Positions 15,721 to 23,964 of a stretch of DNA of 41,453 nt are shown piece after piece; the first letter of the stretch is position 1; each line of letters begins with the position of its first letter. This stretch comes from Myxococcales bacterium (GTDB lineage Bacteria > Myxococcota_A > Polyangia > Haliangiales > Haliangiaceae). The notes under the pieces were generated by a model. That model worked only from the letters and a program-made list of their open reading frames with translations. It did not search any database and was not told where the DNA came from. The DNA lies in contig JAQBQF010000188.1 of assembly GCA_028287115.1 (NCBI GenBank), positions 1 through 41,453 of the forward strand, read 5' to 3'. A program made the position numbers and the translations under genes.

Positions 15721-18533
15721 CAACGATGATGATGACGCGGCGGCGGCTTGACGCCAGGCGTTCCGTCGGGAACCGGCACGCCGAGCGTTTCCGGTAGCTT
15801 CGGATCGATCAGCGCGGCGACGCGACCGACTTCGGTCGGCGGCGTGATCTTGTCTTTGATCGACTCGAGCACGCGTTGTGCGTCGGCCTTGTCATCGGCG
15901 CTCGGGCACGGACACGCCTTGCCGTTGAACGGCTTCTTGTGGGTCGCGACCGCCTCGGCGACAACCAGCATGACCTGCGCGGTCGCGGCTTCGCTCTCCT
16001 TGACGACCGGCTGGAGCAACTCGAGCGCGTGATCCGGGTCGCCGTTCTTCAGCGAGACATACGCGGCGACTGCGAGCGCCGGCAGATAGCCGGAGTTCTG
16101 CGCGAGCGCGGCGTCGGCGTGCTTGCCCATGCCCGCCGTGTCGTTGGCGGCGAGCAGGATCGTCGCGAGTGCCGTGTGCGAGCGGTACGCAACCGGGTTC
16201 GGCGATTCTTCGGCGACATCGGCGACCGCCTGTTCGAGCTGCGGCTGCGCGTTCTTGATGTCGTTCACCATGAAGTACGCGAGGCCGAGCGCGTGGCGAC
16301 CGATCTTGCTCTTGGCCTTGCGTGCCAGGTGCTCGAGTGCATCCGCGGCCGCGACGCGTTCTTTCTCGGGGCCCGCGACCATCCGGGCTTCCTCGCGAAG
16401 GATCTGGGCTTCGAGGCTCTCCGGCGCCTTCTTGAGCGCCTCCTCGACATCGGCGAGCGCGTCCTTCGCTTTGCCGAGATCGAGCTCGCTGTACGATCGC
16501 AGGAGCCGCGCACGGACGCCCTCGATCTTCGACGCGACGGTGAGCGCCTTGTCGGGTAGCCCCGAGGCGATCGAGAGGCCGGCGTCGACGAGCATCACCG
16601 ACGGATCATCTTCGGGCTTGGTCTTGCCGTACCACGCGATCTTGTCGCGCGCGGCGGCGCATCCTTTGATGTCGCCACTGATCAGGCGCGCCCACGCGAT
16701 GCGAGCCCAGAAGCGTGGCTCGAGCGGCGGGTTCTGCGCGGTCGCCGACTTCAGCGCGATCGAGCTGTTGTGATAGTCCTCGATGCCCGCGTCGGCGAGC
16801 GCGAGCGCGAGATCGCGGTACGAGTTGACGCGCGGTCCGAAATTCTTGTCGACGAGGTTGTTGTGAAGGTCTTCGATCGCGGCATTCGCCTGGACCGATG
16901 ATTCGGCTCGCGCGAGCGACTTACCGACGATCGCGAGCGGATGGCCCTTCGACTTCTCGAGCGCCTTGTCGTAGAGCGCGAACGCTTCGTCGAGCGCACC
17001 TTCGTCGACGAGCAAATCGGCCGAGTCGATCATCGCGATCGCGAGCCCATCGGCGCCGTCCGACGCGACCTTGAGCGCAGCCTTCGCCGCCTTGCGCTCG
17101 CCGGCGGCGAGCAGGGCGCGCGCTTTGAGCCAGCGCACCCATTTGTCGCCGTCATTCTTCGCGAGGTACTCGTCGAGCATCTTGACGACTTCGCCGAGCG
17201 TCGTCGCCGGCGCCTCGAGCGAGCCGAGACGCGACAGCTCGAGCGCAGCCTTTCCGACCATCAGCTCGCGCGAGCCCGGATCGCCTGGCTTGATGTCGTG
17301 CGCGATCGCTTTGATCGCGGTGTCGACGCGTGCTGCGTCGGTCCCGTAGAGCAACGCCTCGAGCCCCGTCGTCTGTACGTAATACGCAAACGTCAGGAGG
17401 TTCGCGTTGTCTTTTTCGAGCGCGTCGACCAGCAGCTTGAAGCTGCTCTCGAGACCCGCGAAGTCGCCGGCACCGATCGCGGTCTTGGCTTCGTTCTGCA
17501 GCCGCGCGACGGCTTCATGCTTCTGCTTCTCGGTCCACCAGTACCAGGTACCGCCGCCGCCGATCCCGAGGACGAGCACGACGAACAGAAACGCGAACGC
17601 ACGGCGCGTCGAGCGACCCCATCGCCGCTCGGGACGAAGATCGAACTCGCCGTCCGGAACGCGCACACCGGCGACATCGAGCAGCCCACCGGTTAATAGA
17701 TCGTTGAGATAGTTCTCGCCGACTGCCGCTGACTGGCGAAGCGCCGCAGAGGCCGCGTTCTGTGGCCGCGCGGTCGAGATCACGCGCGGACGCACGCCTT
17801 CGACGCTCATCGGTGGCGGCGCTGTTTGCTTGGGGGCGCGAGACGGTGGCGGCTCGGGCGCGGTGAAGTAATTCGGATCGAGCTGCTGTGGCTTGATCGC
17901 CATCGTCGGTGCGACAGGCGAGCTCTGCGGCACCGGCTGCTGCATCTGCTGCAGCGGTGGCGGCATCCGCGGTCTTTGCGGCTGCGGGGGAGGCGCGACC
18001 GGCGTCGCCGGATCTCGCGAGCGAGAGCTCGCCGGCTCGATCGATAAGTTGTAGTTCGTCTCGCCGCGCGGCGGCACCGGTGTCGGTAGCGGCGGCGGCG
18101 GATCGAGGGCCTGACCCGAGCGCGCCCGCTTCAGCATCGACAGGATCTGCGGGCTCGTCGGATCGAGGTTCTGCGCGTGCTGGAGCACGGGGACCGCGCG
18201 CTCGAAATCGTTGCGGCGAAGCAGCGTCTCGCCGAGGAGCGCAAAGCCGAGCCGACTCGAGCGGTCGACCTTGACGACGCGAAGCAGCTCGCCCTGCGCT
18301 TCCTTCCATTGGTGGAGCTGCGCGTACGCCCGCGCGATCATCACCCGGCCTTCGAGATTCTCCGGGGAGGCCTGGAGTCCCATGTTGCCTACGGAAATCG
18401 CGTCCTTGGGGCGACCGAGCGCGAGATAGGCCTCTCCAAGATCGATGAACGCCGGCGATGACGGATCGCGGCGGACCAGATCGATCAACTCCTCGATTTC
18501 TTGAGCCGTGGGCCGGCGATCAGGGTCTGCCAC
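15720..18533 (-). CDS. Large TPR membrane protein
   Basis: 937 residues. An N-terminal block of tetratricopeptide repeats (about 14-130: FIDLGEAYLALGRPKDAI, VMIARAYAQLHQWKEA, FALLGETLLRRNDFERA) is followed by a Pro/Gln-rich disordered linker (about 140-260). One TM helix (about 311-333, AFAFLFVVLVLGIGGGGTWYWW) comes next, then about 580 residues of further TPR-like helices. The His-rich tail PPPRHHHR ends the protein. A single-pass orientation with the N-terminal TPRs in the cytoplasm and the large C-terminal part in the periplasm is likely. It is typical of myxobacterial adaptor proteins; no enzyme domain is seen. The GTG start has TACCCT 9 nt upstream. It is coupled to the HMA-like lipoprotein gene. 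Confidence 0.85.
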   Translation of the reverse strand: MADPDRRPTAQEIEELIDLVRRDPSSPAFIDLGEAYLALGRPKDAISVGNMGLQASPENLEGRVMIARAYAQLHQWKEAQGELLRVVKVDRSSRLGFALLGETLLRRNDFERAVPVLQHAQNLDPTSPQILSMLKRARSGQALDPPPPLPTPVPPRGETNYNLSIEPASSRSRDPATPVAPPPQPQRPRMPPPLQQMQQPVPQSSPVAPTMAIKPQQLDPNYFTAPEPPPSRAPKQTAPPPMSVEGVRPRVISTARPQNAASAALRQSAAVGENYLNDLLTGGLLDVAGVRVPDGEFDLRPERRWGRSTRRAFAFLFVVLVLGIGGGGTWYWWTEKQKHEAVARLQNEAKTAIGAGDFAGLESSFKLLVDALEKDNANLLTFAYYVQTTGLEALLYGTDAARVDTAIKAIAHDIKPGDPGSRELMVGKAALELSRLGSLEAPATTLGEVVKMLDEYLAKNDGDKWVRWLKARALLAAGERKAAKAALKVASDGADGLAIAMIDSADLLVDEGALDEAFALYDKALEKSKGHPLAIVGKSLARAESSVQANAAIEDLHNNLVDKNFGPRVNSYRDLALALADAGIEDYHNSSIALKSATAQNPPLEPRFWARIAWARLISGDIKGCAAARDKIAWYGKTKPEDDPSVMLVDAGLSIASGLPDKALTVASKIEGVRARLLRSYSELDLGKAKDALADVEEALKKAPESLEAQILREEARMVAGPEKERVAAADALEHLARKAKSKIGRHALGLAYFMVNDIKNAQPQLEQAVADVAEESPNPVAYRSHTALATILLAANDTAGMGKHADAALAQNSGYLPALAVAAYVSLKNGDPDHALELLQPVVKESEAATAQVMLVVAEAVATHKKPFNGKACPCPSADDKADAQRVLESIKDKITPPTEVGRVAALIDPKLPETLGVPVPDGTPGVKPPPRHHHR

Positions 18534-18594
18534 CGGTCACAGAGGGTAACCCAGCGCAGCCTGCAACGGCAAATGCGCCCGCACTTTCGCCGAC

Positions 18595-18966
18595 CTACGA
18601 TCCCGCACATGCCCCGGGCGTCTTGAATCGGCGCGCCGGGCAGGATCCACTCGCGAAGAACGTGTTCGCGTCGCAGCCACAATATGCCCGGCGATCGCGC
18701 GTGCAGCCTCGCCTCGCGCTCGCGCAGTGTCCGGGCTCTTCGGCGGTACAGCCCTGCCCTTCGCAAATTCCTGATTCGCATTCGCTCGACTGCAGGCACG
18801 CGCTGTCGTCGGGAAGCATCGCAGCCGCGGTCGGTGGATCCGCCGCGACCGGGGCCGGCGGAGGCGTATTTGCGGGCGAAGCGGCGGGAGCAAGCGCCGC
18901 CGGACGCTGGCACGCCACACACCCGATACTCACGACCATCGCGACCAGCCATTGCCGCATCTCCAT
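18595..18966 (-). CDS. Cys-rich lipoprotein, Kazal/Dickkopf-like pattern
   Basis: 123 residues from the ATG at 18966. The signal peptide (MEMRQWLVAMVVSIGCVAC) offers two possible lipobox cysteines. After an Ala/Pro-rich stalk there are about twelve cysteines in two blocks: SACLQSSECESGICEGQGC and YCGCDANTFFASGSC..GAC. The second is close to the CGCDGxTYxxxC core of Kazal-type modules. Such secreted Cys-rich lipoproteins are abundant in Myxococcota and mostly unstudied. This start is supported by TACGAT (18973-18978) 6 nt upstream; the hexamer overlaps the -10 box of the divergent aroC. The downstream TPR gene begins 61 nt away. Confidence 0.75.
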   Translation of the reverse strand: MEMRQWLVAMVVSIGCVACQRPAALAPAASPANTPPPAPVAADPPTAAAMLPDDSACLQSSECESGICEGQGCTAEEPGHCASARRGCTRDRRAYCGCDANTFFASGSCPARRFKTPGACAGS

Positions 18967-18989
18967 GGCCTCATCGTACACTGCGCGAG
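18967..18989. promoter_or_regulatory. Overlapping divergent -10 boxes for aroC and the Cys-rich lipoprotein
   Basis: The 23-bp gap between the two start codons holds TACACT on the plus strand (18977-18982, 7 nt before the aroC ATG) and TACGAT on the minus strand (18978 to 18973, 6 nt before the other ATG). The boxes share two base pairs. Two polymerases could not bind at once. Confidence 0.55.
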
Positions 18990-20069
18990 ATGGGCAACAG
19001 CTTCGGCACGTTGTTCCGAATCACGACATTCGGTGAATCGCATGGCCCCGGTCTCGGCGTCGTCGTCGACGGCTGCCCGCCACGCCTCCCGATCGATGTC
19101 GTCCAGATCCAAGCAGAGCTCGACCGCCGGCGGCCCGGTCAGAGCCGGCTCGTCAGCCAGCGCAAAGAAGCCGACCAGCTCGAGATCCTGTCGGGTGTGC
19201 TCGACGGGCTCGCACTCGGAACGCCGATCGCGATGCTGATCCGCAACACCGACGCGCGCAGCAAGGACTACGACGACATCGCTCACGCCTACCGTCCGAG
19301 TCACGCCGATTACACGTACGACGCGAAGTACGGCATTCGTGCGATCGCCGGCGGAGGCCGCGCGAGTGCACGCGAGACGGCAGGTCGCGTCGCCGGCGGC
19401 GCGATCGCGCAGCAACTGCTCGCGCATCGCGGCGTGTCGATCGTTGCATGGGTCGAGGAAGTCTCCGGCATCGGCGCGAATATCGACGACGCCTCCGTGA
19501 CGCGCAGCGCGGTCGATGCAAACGACATCCGGTGTCCCGATCCGGCGGCCGCGGCGAAGATGATCGAGCGCGTCGAACGCGCGCGCAAAGACGGCGATTC
19601 GGTCGGCGGCGTGATCCGCGCCGTCGCGAAAGGCGTCCCCGCGGGCTGGGGGGAACCGGTGTTCGACAAGCTCGAAGCCGATCTCGCCAAGGCGATGCTC
19701 AGCATCCCTGCCGCCAAAGGTTTCGAGAATGGCTCGGGGTTCGCAGGAACGTTATCGACCGGCAGCGCGCACAACGACCCGTTCTACAAGCGCGCCGACG
19801 GCACGATCGGGACGCGCACGAATCGGTCCGGCGGGATTCAAGGCGGCATCTCGAACGGCGAGCCGATCACGCTGCGCATCGCGTTCAAGCCGACGGCGAC
19901 GATCATGCGGCCCCAGGACACCGTCGATTCGCAAGGCAACGCGGTGGTGCTAGCGCCGAAGGGCCGCCACGATCCTTGCGTCTTGCCGCGCGCGGTCCCG
20001 ATCGTCGAAGCGATGTTCGCGCTCGTGCTCGCCGACCACTGCTTGCGGCAACAGGCTCGCGGCGGTTAG
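18990..20069 (+). CDS. aroC: Chorismate synthase
   Basis: 359 residues, full length. It converts EPSP to chorismate with reduced FMN, the last step of the shikimate pathway. Signatures: the N-terminal GNSFGTLFRITTFGESHGP, RPSHADYTYDAKYG, GGGRASARETAGRVAGGAIA, the FMN-binding GTRTNRSGGIQGGISNGEPI and the C-terminal KGRHDPCVLPRAVPIVEAM. The ATG at 18990 is right because family members start MGNSFG/MAGNTFG. There is no SD, and the -10 box ends 7 nt upstream. No other aro genes are near. The stop overlaps the stop of the convergent Rieske gene (TTAG). Confidence 0.97.
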   Translation: MGNSFGTLFRITTFGESHGPGLGVVVDGCPPRLPIDVVQIQAELDRRRPGQSRLVSQRKEADQLEILSGVLDGLALGTPIAMLIRNTDARSKDYDDIAHAYRPSHADYTYDAKYGIRAIAGGGRASARETAGRVAGGAIAQQLLAHRGVSIVAWVEEVSGIGANIDDASVTRSAVDANDIRCPDPAAAAKMIERVERARKDGDSVGGVIRAVAKGVPAGWGEPVFDKLEADLAKAMLSIPAAKGFENGSGFAGTLSTGSAHNDPFYKRADGTIGTRTNRSGGIQGGISNGEPITLRIAFKPTATIMRPQDTVDSQGNAVVLAPKGRHDPCVLPRAVPIVEAMFALVLADHCLRQQARGG

Positions 20070-20371
20070 CGCGGCGCGCGCGTGCAGCGGCCTTCGCACA
20101 CGTCGAGCTCCCAACCGTGCCGCGCACAGACGAGCCGCTCGCCATCGACGTAGCCGTCGCTGATCCGGCCACCGTCGTGGGGGCAGACATCCGCCACGAC
20201 GACGAGCTTGCCGCTGGCGAGCCGAGCGACGGCGACTGGACGTGCTCCATCGCGAGCGGCGATCACGGTTCCCGCGGGAACGTCGCGGACGCAGAGCTCT
20301 TCGAGCGCACGCCGGCCGTCATCCGGGTCGTAACCGAGCTCGTCGAGAATCTGTGCGTGCAGCGCGCCCAC
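20066..20371 (-). CDS. Small Rieske-type [2Fe-2S] ferredoxin
   Basis: From the GTG at 20371 the product has 101 residues, typical of stand-alone Rieske ferredoxins that pass electrons to oxygenases or other redox partners. The cluster ligands are C63-P-H65 and C82-A-R-H85, 16 residues apart, in VCPHDGGRISDG and VCARHGWELD. A third cysteine pair follows (DVCEGRC). The frame is open to a TTG at 20446, which would add 25 residues, but TAGCTT ends 5 nt before the GTG, as at other leaderless genes here. It is divergent from the ETF-like trio, so it may be an electron partner of it; that is inference. Confidence 0.82.
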   Translation of the reverse strand: MGALHAQILDELGYDPDDGRRALEELCVRDVPAGTVIAARDGARPVAVARLASGKLVVVADVCPHDGGRISDGYVDGERLVCARHGWELDVCEGRCTRAPR

Positions 20372-20382
20372 ACCCCAAGCTA
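20372..20382 (-). promoter_or_regulatory. -10 box TAGCTT before the Rieske GTG
   Basis: On the minus strand TAGCTT (20382 to 20377) is followed by 5 nt and the GTG at 20371. It favours the shorter protein. Confidence 0.45.
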
Positions 20383-20539
20383 CGCAGCCGGTCTGACAGC
20401 CGATGCTCGACGGAGATCTACCCCCACCGCTCGTAACAGCTCGCAATCACTACGTCTCGACCAGACGAGATCGAATCGTCGAGCTCTCAGAAGAACCGTC
20501 ACGACATCGACCGCGAACATCGGCAAGTCCGCGCAATTC

Positions 20540-20568
20540 TTGTTCCCAGCCGGGATCGGCGATAGCGT
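20540..20568 (+). promoter_or_regulatory. Promoter of the ETF-like operon
   Basis: TTGTTC (20540-20545), a 17-nt spacer and TAGCGT (20563-20568). The GTG of the first gene is 9 nt downstream, so the leader would be 0-3 nt. The rest of the 205-base gap (20372-20577) shows nothing else. Confidence 0.5.
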
Positions 20569-20577
20569 GGGCCGAGC

Positions 20578-21546
20578 GTGGCAGCCGTCCTGGTCCACAT
20601 CGATCTCGACGGCGAGACGCCGAACGCGTCGTCGCTGCAAGCGCTCGCGGCCGGCCGCCATGTCGCGTCGTCGTGGGGCGCGACACTCTACGCGGCGGTG
20701 CTGGTGCACGAGCCGATGCGGGCATCACCGGACTCGACCGCGCAGGTCTTGACCTCCGCGAAGCTGCCGCGCCTCGAGGTGACGCAGGCGGCGCTTGCAC
20801 GTGCCGGCGCCGACAAGGTGATCGTCGCGCTGACCGATGCCGTGATCGCGCCGCTGTGGGCGGCGATCGGGAACGCGTGGCAAGGCGTGCTCGATCATCT
20901 GAGGCCACGGCTCGTGTTGTTCGGCGCGGACAGTCCTTCGGCGGCCGAGCTCGCACCACGTACGGGAGCGCGGATCGGAGCGCGTCTGTTGGTCCGCGCG
21001 CGCGCGATCGGCGTCGACGATGTCGAGCTGCGCGATCGCGATGGCGGATACGCGCGGGTCGGCGACAGCGGCGCCGCGGTTGCGATGATCGGCCGCGCCG
21101 ATGTCGCTCCACGCGGAGAAGACGAGATCGACCTGTTCGTGCTTGCGGTTCCCGGCGGTGCCGACGAGCGGATCGAGCTCGCGAGCACCGCTCCTGCGGA
21201 GATCGCACACACGAGCGGCACCGTGATCGCGATCGGCGATGATGTCGCACGAGATCGCGACGTGGTGGCCGATAGCCTACTGCTCGCGCGGTTCTTGGGC
21301 GCGCAGGTGATCGGAGGTCCGGGCGCCGCGCGCGCGGGTGCGCTCGAGCCGGGCGCCGTCGTCGAGAGATCGACGGCGATTGCACCGGAGCTGTGCATCA
21401 CCGTCGGTGCTGCGCAGATCGATCTAGCCGGATCGACGCGTCTCGTGAAGATCGGCGCGCCGGGCGGCAAGCTCGTCGATGGCGCGCTCGATGGCCTTGC
21501 CCGCGACGGTCTTGCAGACCTCGTCAAACGCCTGGGGAACACGTGA
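20578..21546 (+). CDS. Divergent electron-transfer-flavoprotein alpha-like protein
   Basis: 322 residues, the length of ETF alpha. The N-terminal half has the adenine-nucleotide alpha-hydrolase-like Rossmann layout (VLVHIDLDG, ATLYAAVL, LRPRLVLFGADSPSAAELAPRTGARIGARLL). The C-terminal part keeps the ETF-alpha FAD-domain frame (LARFLGAQVIGGPGAARAGAL, IAPELCITVGAAQIDLAG, GKLVDGALDGLARDGLADLVKRL). Key FAD residues are changed: the usual QVGQTGKxVxPxLY reads VVERSTAIAPELC, and the GGRG-type motif is missing. FAD binding is therefore doubtful. It is coupled by GTGA to an ETF-beta-like gene, the reverse of the common etfB-etfA order. It could be a degenerate electron carrier or a repurposed protein scaffold. 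Confidence 0.75.
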   Translation: MAAVLVHIDLDGETPNASSLQALAAGRHVASSWGATLYAAVLVHEPMRASPDSTAQVLTSAKLPRLEVTQAALARAGADKVIVALTDAVIAPLWAAIGNAWQGVLDHLRPRLVLFGADSPSAAELAPRTGARIGARLLVRARAIGVDDVELRDRDGGYARVGDSGAAVAMIGRADVAPRGEDEIDLFVLAVPGGADERIELASTAPAEIAHTSGTVIAIGDDVARDRDVVADSLLLARFLGAQVIGGPGAARAGALEPGAVVERSTAIAPELCITVGAAQIDLAGSTRLVKIGAPGGKLVDGALDGLARDGLADLVKRLGNT

Positions 21547-22196
21547 GCGTCGCGGTCTGGCTCGGCAGCGGCGGTCCCGTGCGCTCGGTGCGCTGGCTCG
21601 ATGGCGCGCTGATCACCGCGGCGAAGTTCGGCAGTGCCACCGCGATCGCGGCCGGCGATCCGACGTGGCTCGATCTCGCCGCCGATCGCGCGAAGCGCGC
21701 GGGACTCGAGAGCGTCGGCGTCGCGACCGAGCTCGAGCTCGACTATCTTGGCTGGGCGCAGATCGTCGCGGCGGTCGTGCGGCAGCTCGGCGCGACGACC
21801 GTGCTCGTCGACGAGGTCAGCCGCCCCGAACGCGCATCGGAGGTCGCGGCGATCGCGGAGCTGATCGATGCCGCGCAACTCACGCGCGTGGTCGCCCTCG
21901 CTCCCGACGGTGCGGTGATTCATGCGAGCCGGATCTGCGGGCCTGATCTCCAGACGATCCGCGTCCGCGGCGATGCGGTGATCGGCCTCCGGATCGCCGG
22001 GCCCGCGATCGACGAATATCCGACGCCGATGCCGTCCGCCGCGATGCGCCGCCTCGATCTCGCATCGCTCGGCCTCGATCCGCTCGTGCTAGGTCACCGC
22101 GCCTTGCCGCCGCGTTCGACGCCACAGCCGCGCAAGTCGGTCGCACAGATCGCCGATTACCTCGCCGTGCACGTCGCGCCGCGCGGAGCTCGGTGA
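21543..22196 (+). CDS. Divergent electron-transfer-flavoprotein beta-like protein
   Basis: 217 residues, about 40 shorter than typical ETF beta. The general layout is kept: an early strand-helix (VAVWLGSGGPVRSVRW), a middle region (AQIVAAVVRQLGATTVLVDEVSRPE) where ETF beta has its AMP-binding part, and a C-terminal segment (GPDLQTIRVRGDAVIGLRIAGPAIDEYPTPMPSAAMRR) in the position of the LPAVVTVxxxxNxPRYPSLPNIMKAKK loop. The classic DGxTxQVGP AMP motif is absent. The GTG lies in the stop of the preceding gene and the product is surely co-expressed. I place it as ETF-beta-like because of its position and the C-terminal segment; a remote-homology search is needed for certainty. Confidence 0.6.
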   Translation: MSVAVWLGSGGPVRSVRWLDGALITAAKFGSATAIAAGDPTWLDLAADRAKRAGLESVGVATELELDYLGWAQIVAAVVRQLGATTVLVDEVSRPERASEVAAIAELIDAAQLTRVVALAPDGAVIHASRICGPDLQTIRVRGDAVIGLRIAGPAIDEYPTPMPSAAMRRLDLASLGLDPLVLGHRALPPRSTPQPRKSVAQIADYLAVHVAPRGAR

Positions 22197-23593
22197 TGGC
22201 ACAGGCACGCTCGGCAGCGCAGTCGCCCGAGGCGGCCCGCGTTCAAGTCATCGCGCCCGCACACCTCGGCGAGACCGCGGTTGCCGCGCTGCGTGCGCGC
22301 GGCATCGACGCGCGGATCGCCGACGCACCCGGCGATGACATCGTCGCGTGGGCGATCGAAACGCCGCCGACGGCGACTGCGACGATCGAGCTTGCTCGCG
22401 CATGCGCACGCGCCGCCGCCGCGGGACGCCCGGTCTGCCTGCTCGTGCCGCCACCGCGCGGACACGGCCGTGCGGCGATCGAACGTGCGGCCGCGCTCGC
22501 CTATTTGCGCTCTCACGGTGCGGCGCTCGGCCACGACGTCGACGCGTGGCTCGAGGCTGTCGTCGTGCTCGTCCGGTTCGGCATGCCGAAAGGTCCGCAC
22601 ACGGCGGTGATCGCGCCCGCGGGCTCGTGGCTCGAGGCGCAGGCGAACGTGATCGTCGCCGAGGCCGAAGCCGCAGGCGTCCGTCCGCCGCACGTCGGCA
22701 AGCACGAGGAAGCGACCGACGTCGTGCTCTACGATCCGGCGCTCGGACTGCCTCCGAGTCACCTGCCTGGTCTGCACCTTGCGGTGATCGCGCGCGCCGA
22801 GCTCGCCGACGGCGATCACGCGACCCTCTACGGCGCGCGCGCAGCGATCGGTGCGATCGCGGTCCTCGGTCGCGCGGCGGAGAGAATCGCCGTCGGACTC
22901 GGTCCCGCGCCGGCGCAAGCCTCCGCCGAGCTCGAGATCAATCACGAACAGCGCGATCGCCAGCTCGCGCAGCTCGCGCCCGGACGTGCCGGCGATCATC
23001 CGACGAAGACGCTGCTGCGGGCCTACGGCGCGCCGATCACGCGACAGGTCGTCGCGGGGACCCCTTCCGCGGCCGTCAATGCCGCGCGGCGCATCGTCTT
23101 TCCCGTCGAGATCAAGCCGTGGGGAAATGACCTCCCGAGCGAACCCGACGGCTGCCCGGTCGAGCGCGACGTGACGAGCGATGCACTCGTGCGACGCGCC
23201 TTTGCCGCCGTGCTCGCCGCGGCGGGCCGGACGCAGAACGATGTCCAAGCCGTGATCGTCCGAGAACGCCCGCCCCTCGGTCGTCCGCTCGCCGTCTCGT
23301 TCCTCAAGCTTCCGGCGCTCGGCTGGACCGTCGTGCTCGATGGTCCGCAGATCGCCGCGGCGCCCGCCCCGCTCCGTCTCGTCGATGCGCAAGCGCTGGC
23401 AGCGGCCGTCGTCGCGTCACGCGCCGATGATCCAGAACCAGATCGCGCTGGTCTCGCGAACCTGCTGCGCCGCGTCTCGCATCTCGTCGTCGATCTCGGT
23501 GACCGCCTCGTGCGCGTCGAGCTCCCGCGCGTGATCGTCGGCGGGCGCGGTGCACGCAGCGTGATCGTCGATGCCTGGTGCGAGCTCGCCTGA
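22193..23593 (+). CDS. Divergent NDP-forming acyl-CoA synthetase-like (ATP-grasp) protein
   Basis: About 465 residues; GTG 22193 (GTGA overlap) and ATG 22196 are both possible. The N-terminal half looks like the flavodoxin-like CoA-ligase subdomain (PHTAVIAPAGSWLEAQANVIVAEAEAAG). Residues about 260-400 follow the ATP-grasp_5 pattern of ADP-forming acyl-CoA synthetases: THPTK-like DHPTKTLLRAYGAPITRQVVAGT, then AARRIVFPVEIKPWGNDLPSE, VRRAFAAVLAAAG and a final PLRLVDAQALAAAV. The lysine in the strand FPVEIK is kept. The HKSDxGGV loop is replaced by SEPDGCPVE and the N-terminal CoA-binding domain with its catalytic His is missing. Acyl-CoA synthesis as such is unlikely. It is the last member of the coupled trio. 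Confidence 0.6.
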   Translation: MMAQARSAAQSPEAARVQVIAPAHLGETAVAALRARGIDARIADAPGDDIVAWAIETPPTATATIELARACARAAAAGRPVCLLVPPPRGHGRAAIERAAALAYLRSHGAALGHDVDAWLEAVVVLVRFGMPKGPHTAVIAPAGSWLEAQANVIVAEAEAAGVRPPHVGKHEEATDVVLYDPALGLPPSHLPGLHLAVIARAELADGDHATLYGARAAIGAIAVLGRAAERIAVGLGPAPAQASAELEINHEQRDRQLAQLAPGRAGDHPTKTLLRAYGAPITRQVVAGTPSAAVNAARRIVFPVEIKPWGNDLPSEPDGCPVERDVTSDALVRRAFAAVLAAAGRTQNDVQAVIVRERPPLGRPLAVSFLKLPALGWTVVLDGPQIAAAPAPLRLVDAQALAAAVVASRADDPEPDRAGLANLLRRVSHLVVDLGDRLVRVELPRVIVGGRGARSVIVDAWCELA

Positions 23594-23659
23594 CCTCACA
23601 CGGCACGGTGTTGCAGATCCGTCGTTGACCGTCTTTGTTCGTCGTGCGATGAGCGCACG

Positions 23660-23884
23660 ATGTCGAACAAGGCCGAGCTCCCGAACATGGACGACATCCT
23701 GCGTGATGCGAACCGCAGCGAGAGTCGCCGGTACATCCAGCTCGGCGCGTTGCTCATCGGCGGCGCGCTCGCGCTCGGGCTTGGCACGTACAGCCTGTTG
23801 GGAGGCCAGGTGGTGTTCCTCGCCTCGGGGGCGGGCATCCTCGGGCTCACGTTCCTCGTTCGCGGCCTGTCGCGCCGCACCTAA
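23660..23884 (+). CDS. Small two-TM membrane protein
   Basis: 74 residues. A polar N-terminus (NMDDILRDANRSESRR) precedes two hydrophobic segments (about 26-47 and 50-69) and a basic tail (RGLSRRT). The ATG at 23660 is the only sensible start. A good -35 (TTGACC, 23625-23630) lies upstream but the matching -10 region (GATGAG) is poor. Function is unknown. The stop leads directly into a 77-bp inverted-repeat element. Confidence 0.7.
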   Translation: MSNKAELPNMDDILRDANRSESRRYIQLGALLIGGALALGLGTYSLLGGQVVFLASGAGILGLTFLVRGLSRRT

Positions 23885-23960
23885 GTACAGCTCCCCAGAA
23901 GTTAGTGGCCAGTTGCCAGACCCACGCAGAAGTGATCACCAACTTGCGATGAGCTGTACT
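23884..23960. repeat. 77-bp imperfect hairpin element between convergent genes
   Basis: Outer arms AGTACAGCTC (23884-23893) and GAGCTGTACT (23951-23960) are perfect complements. After symmetric 5-nt internal loops, inner arms AAGTTAGTG (23899-23907) and CACCAACTT (23937-23945) pair with one mismatch. The element is visibly poorer in GC than its surroundings. No U tract follows. It may be a bidirectional terminator, a small non-autonomous mobile repeat or an RNA processing site. Confidence 0.7.
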
Positions 23961-23964
23961 GAGC

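Noticed and set aside
20372..20446. N-terminal 25-residue extension of the Rieske protein from TTG 20446
   Set aside because: It does not resemble the family and lacks an SD; the GTG at 20371 has a -10 box at the usual distance. Proteomics could overturn this.
20578..23593. Reading the ETF/ACS-like trio as pseudogenes
   Set aside because: All three frames are open over their full lengths, coupled by precise overlaps, and use codons like their neighbours.
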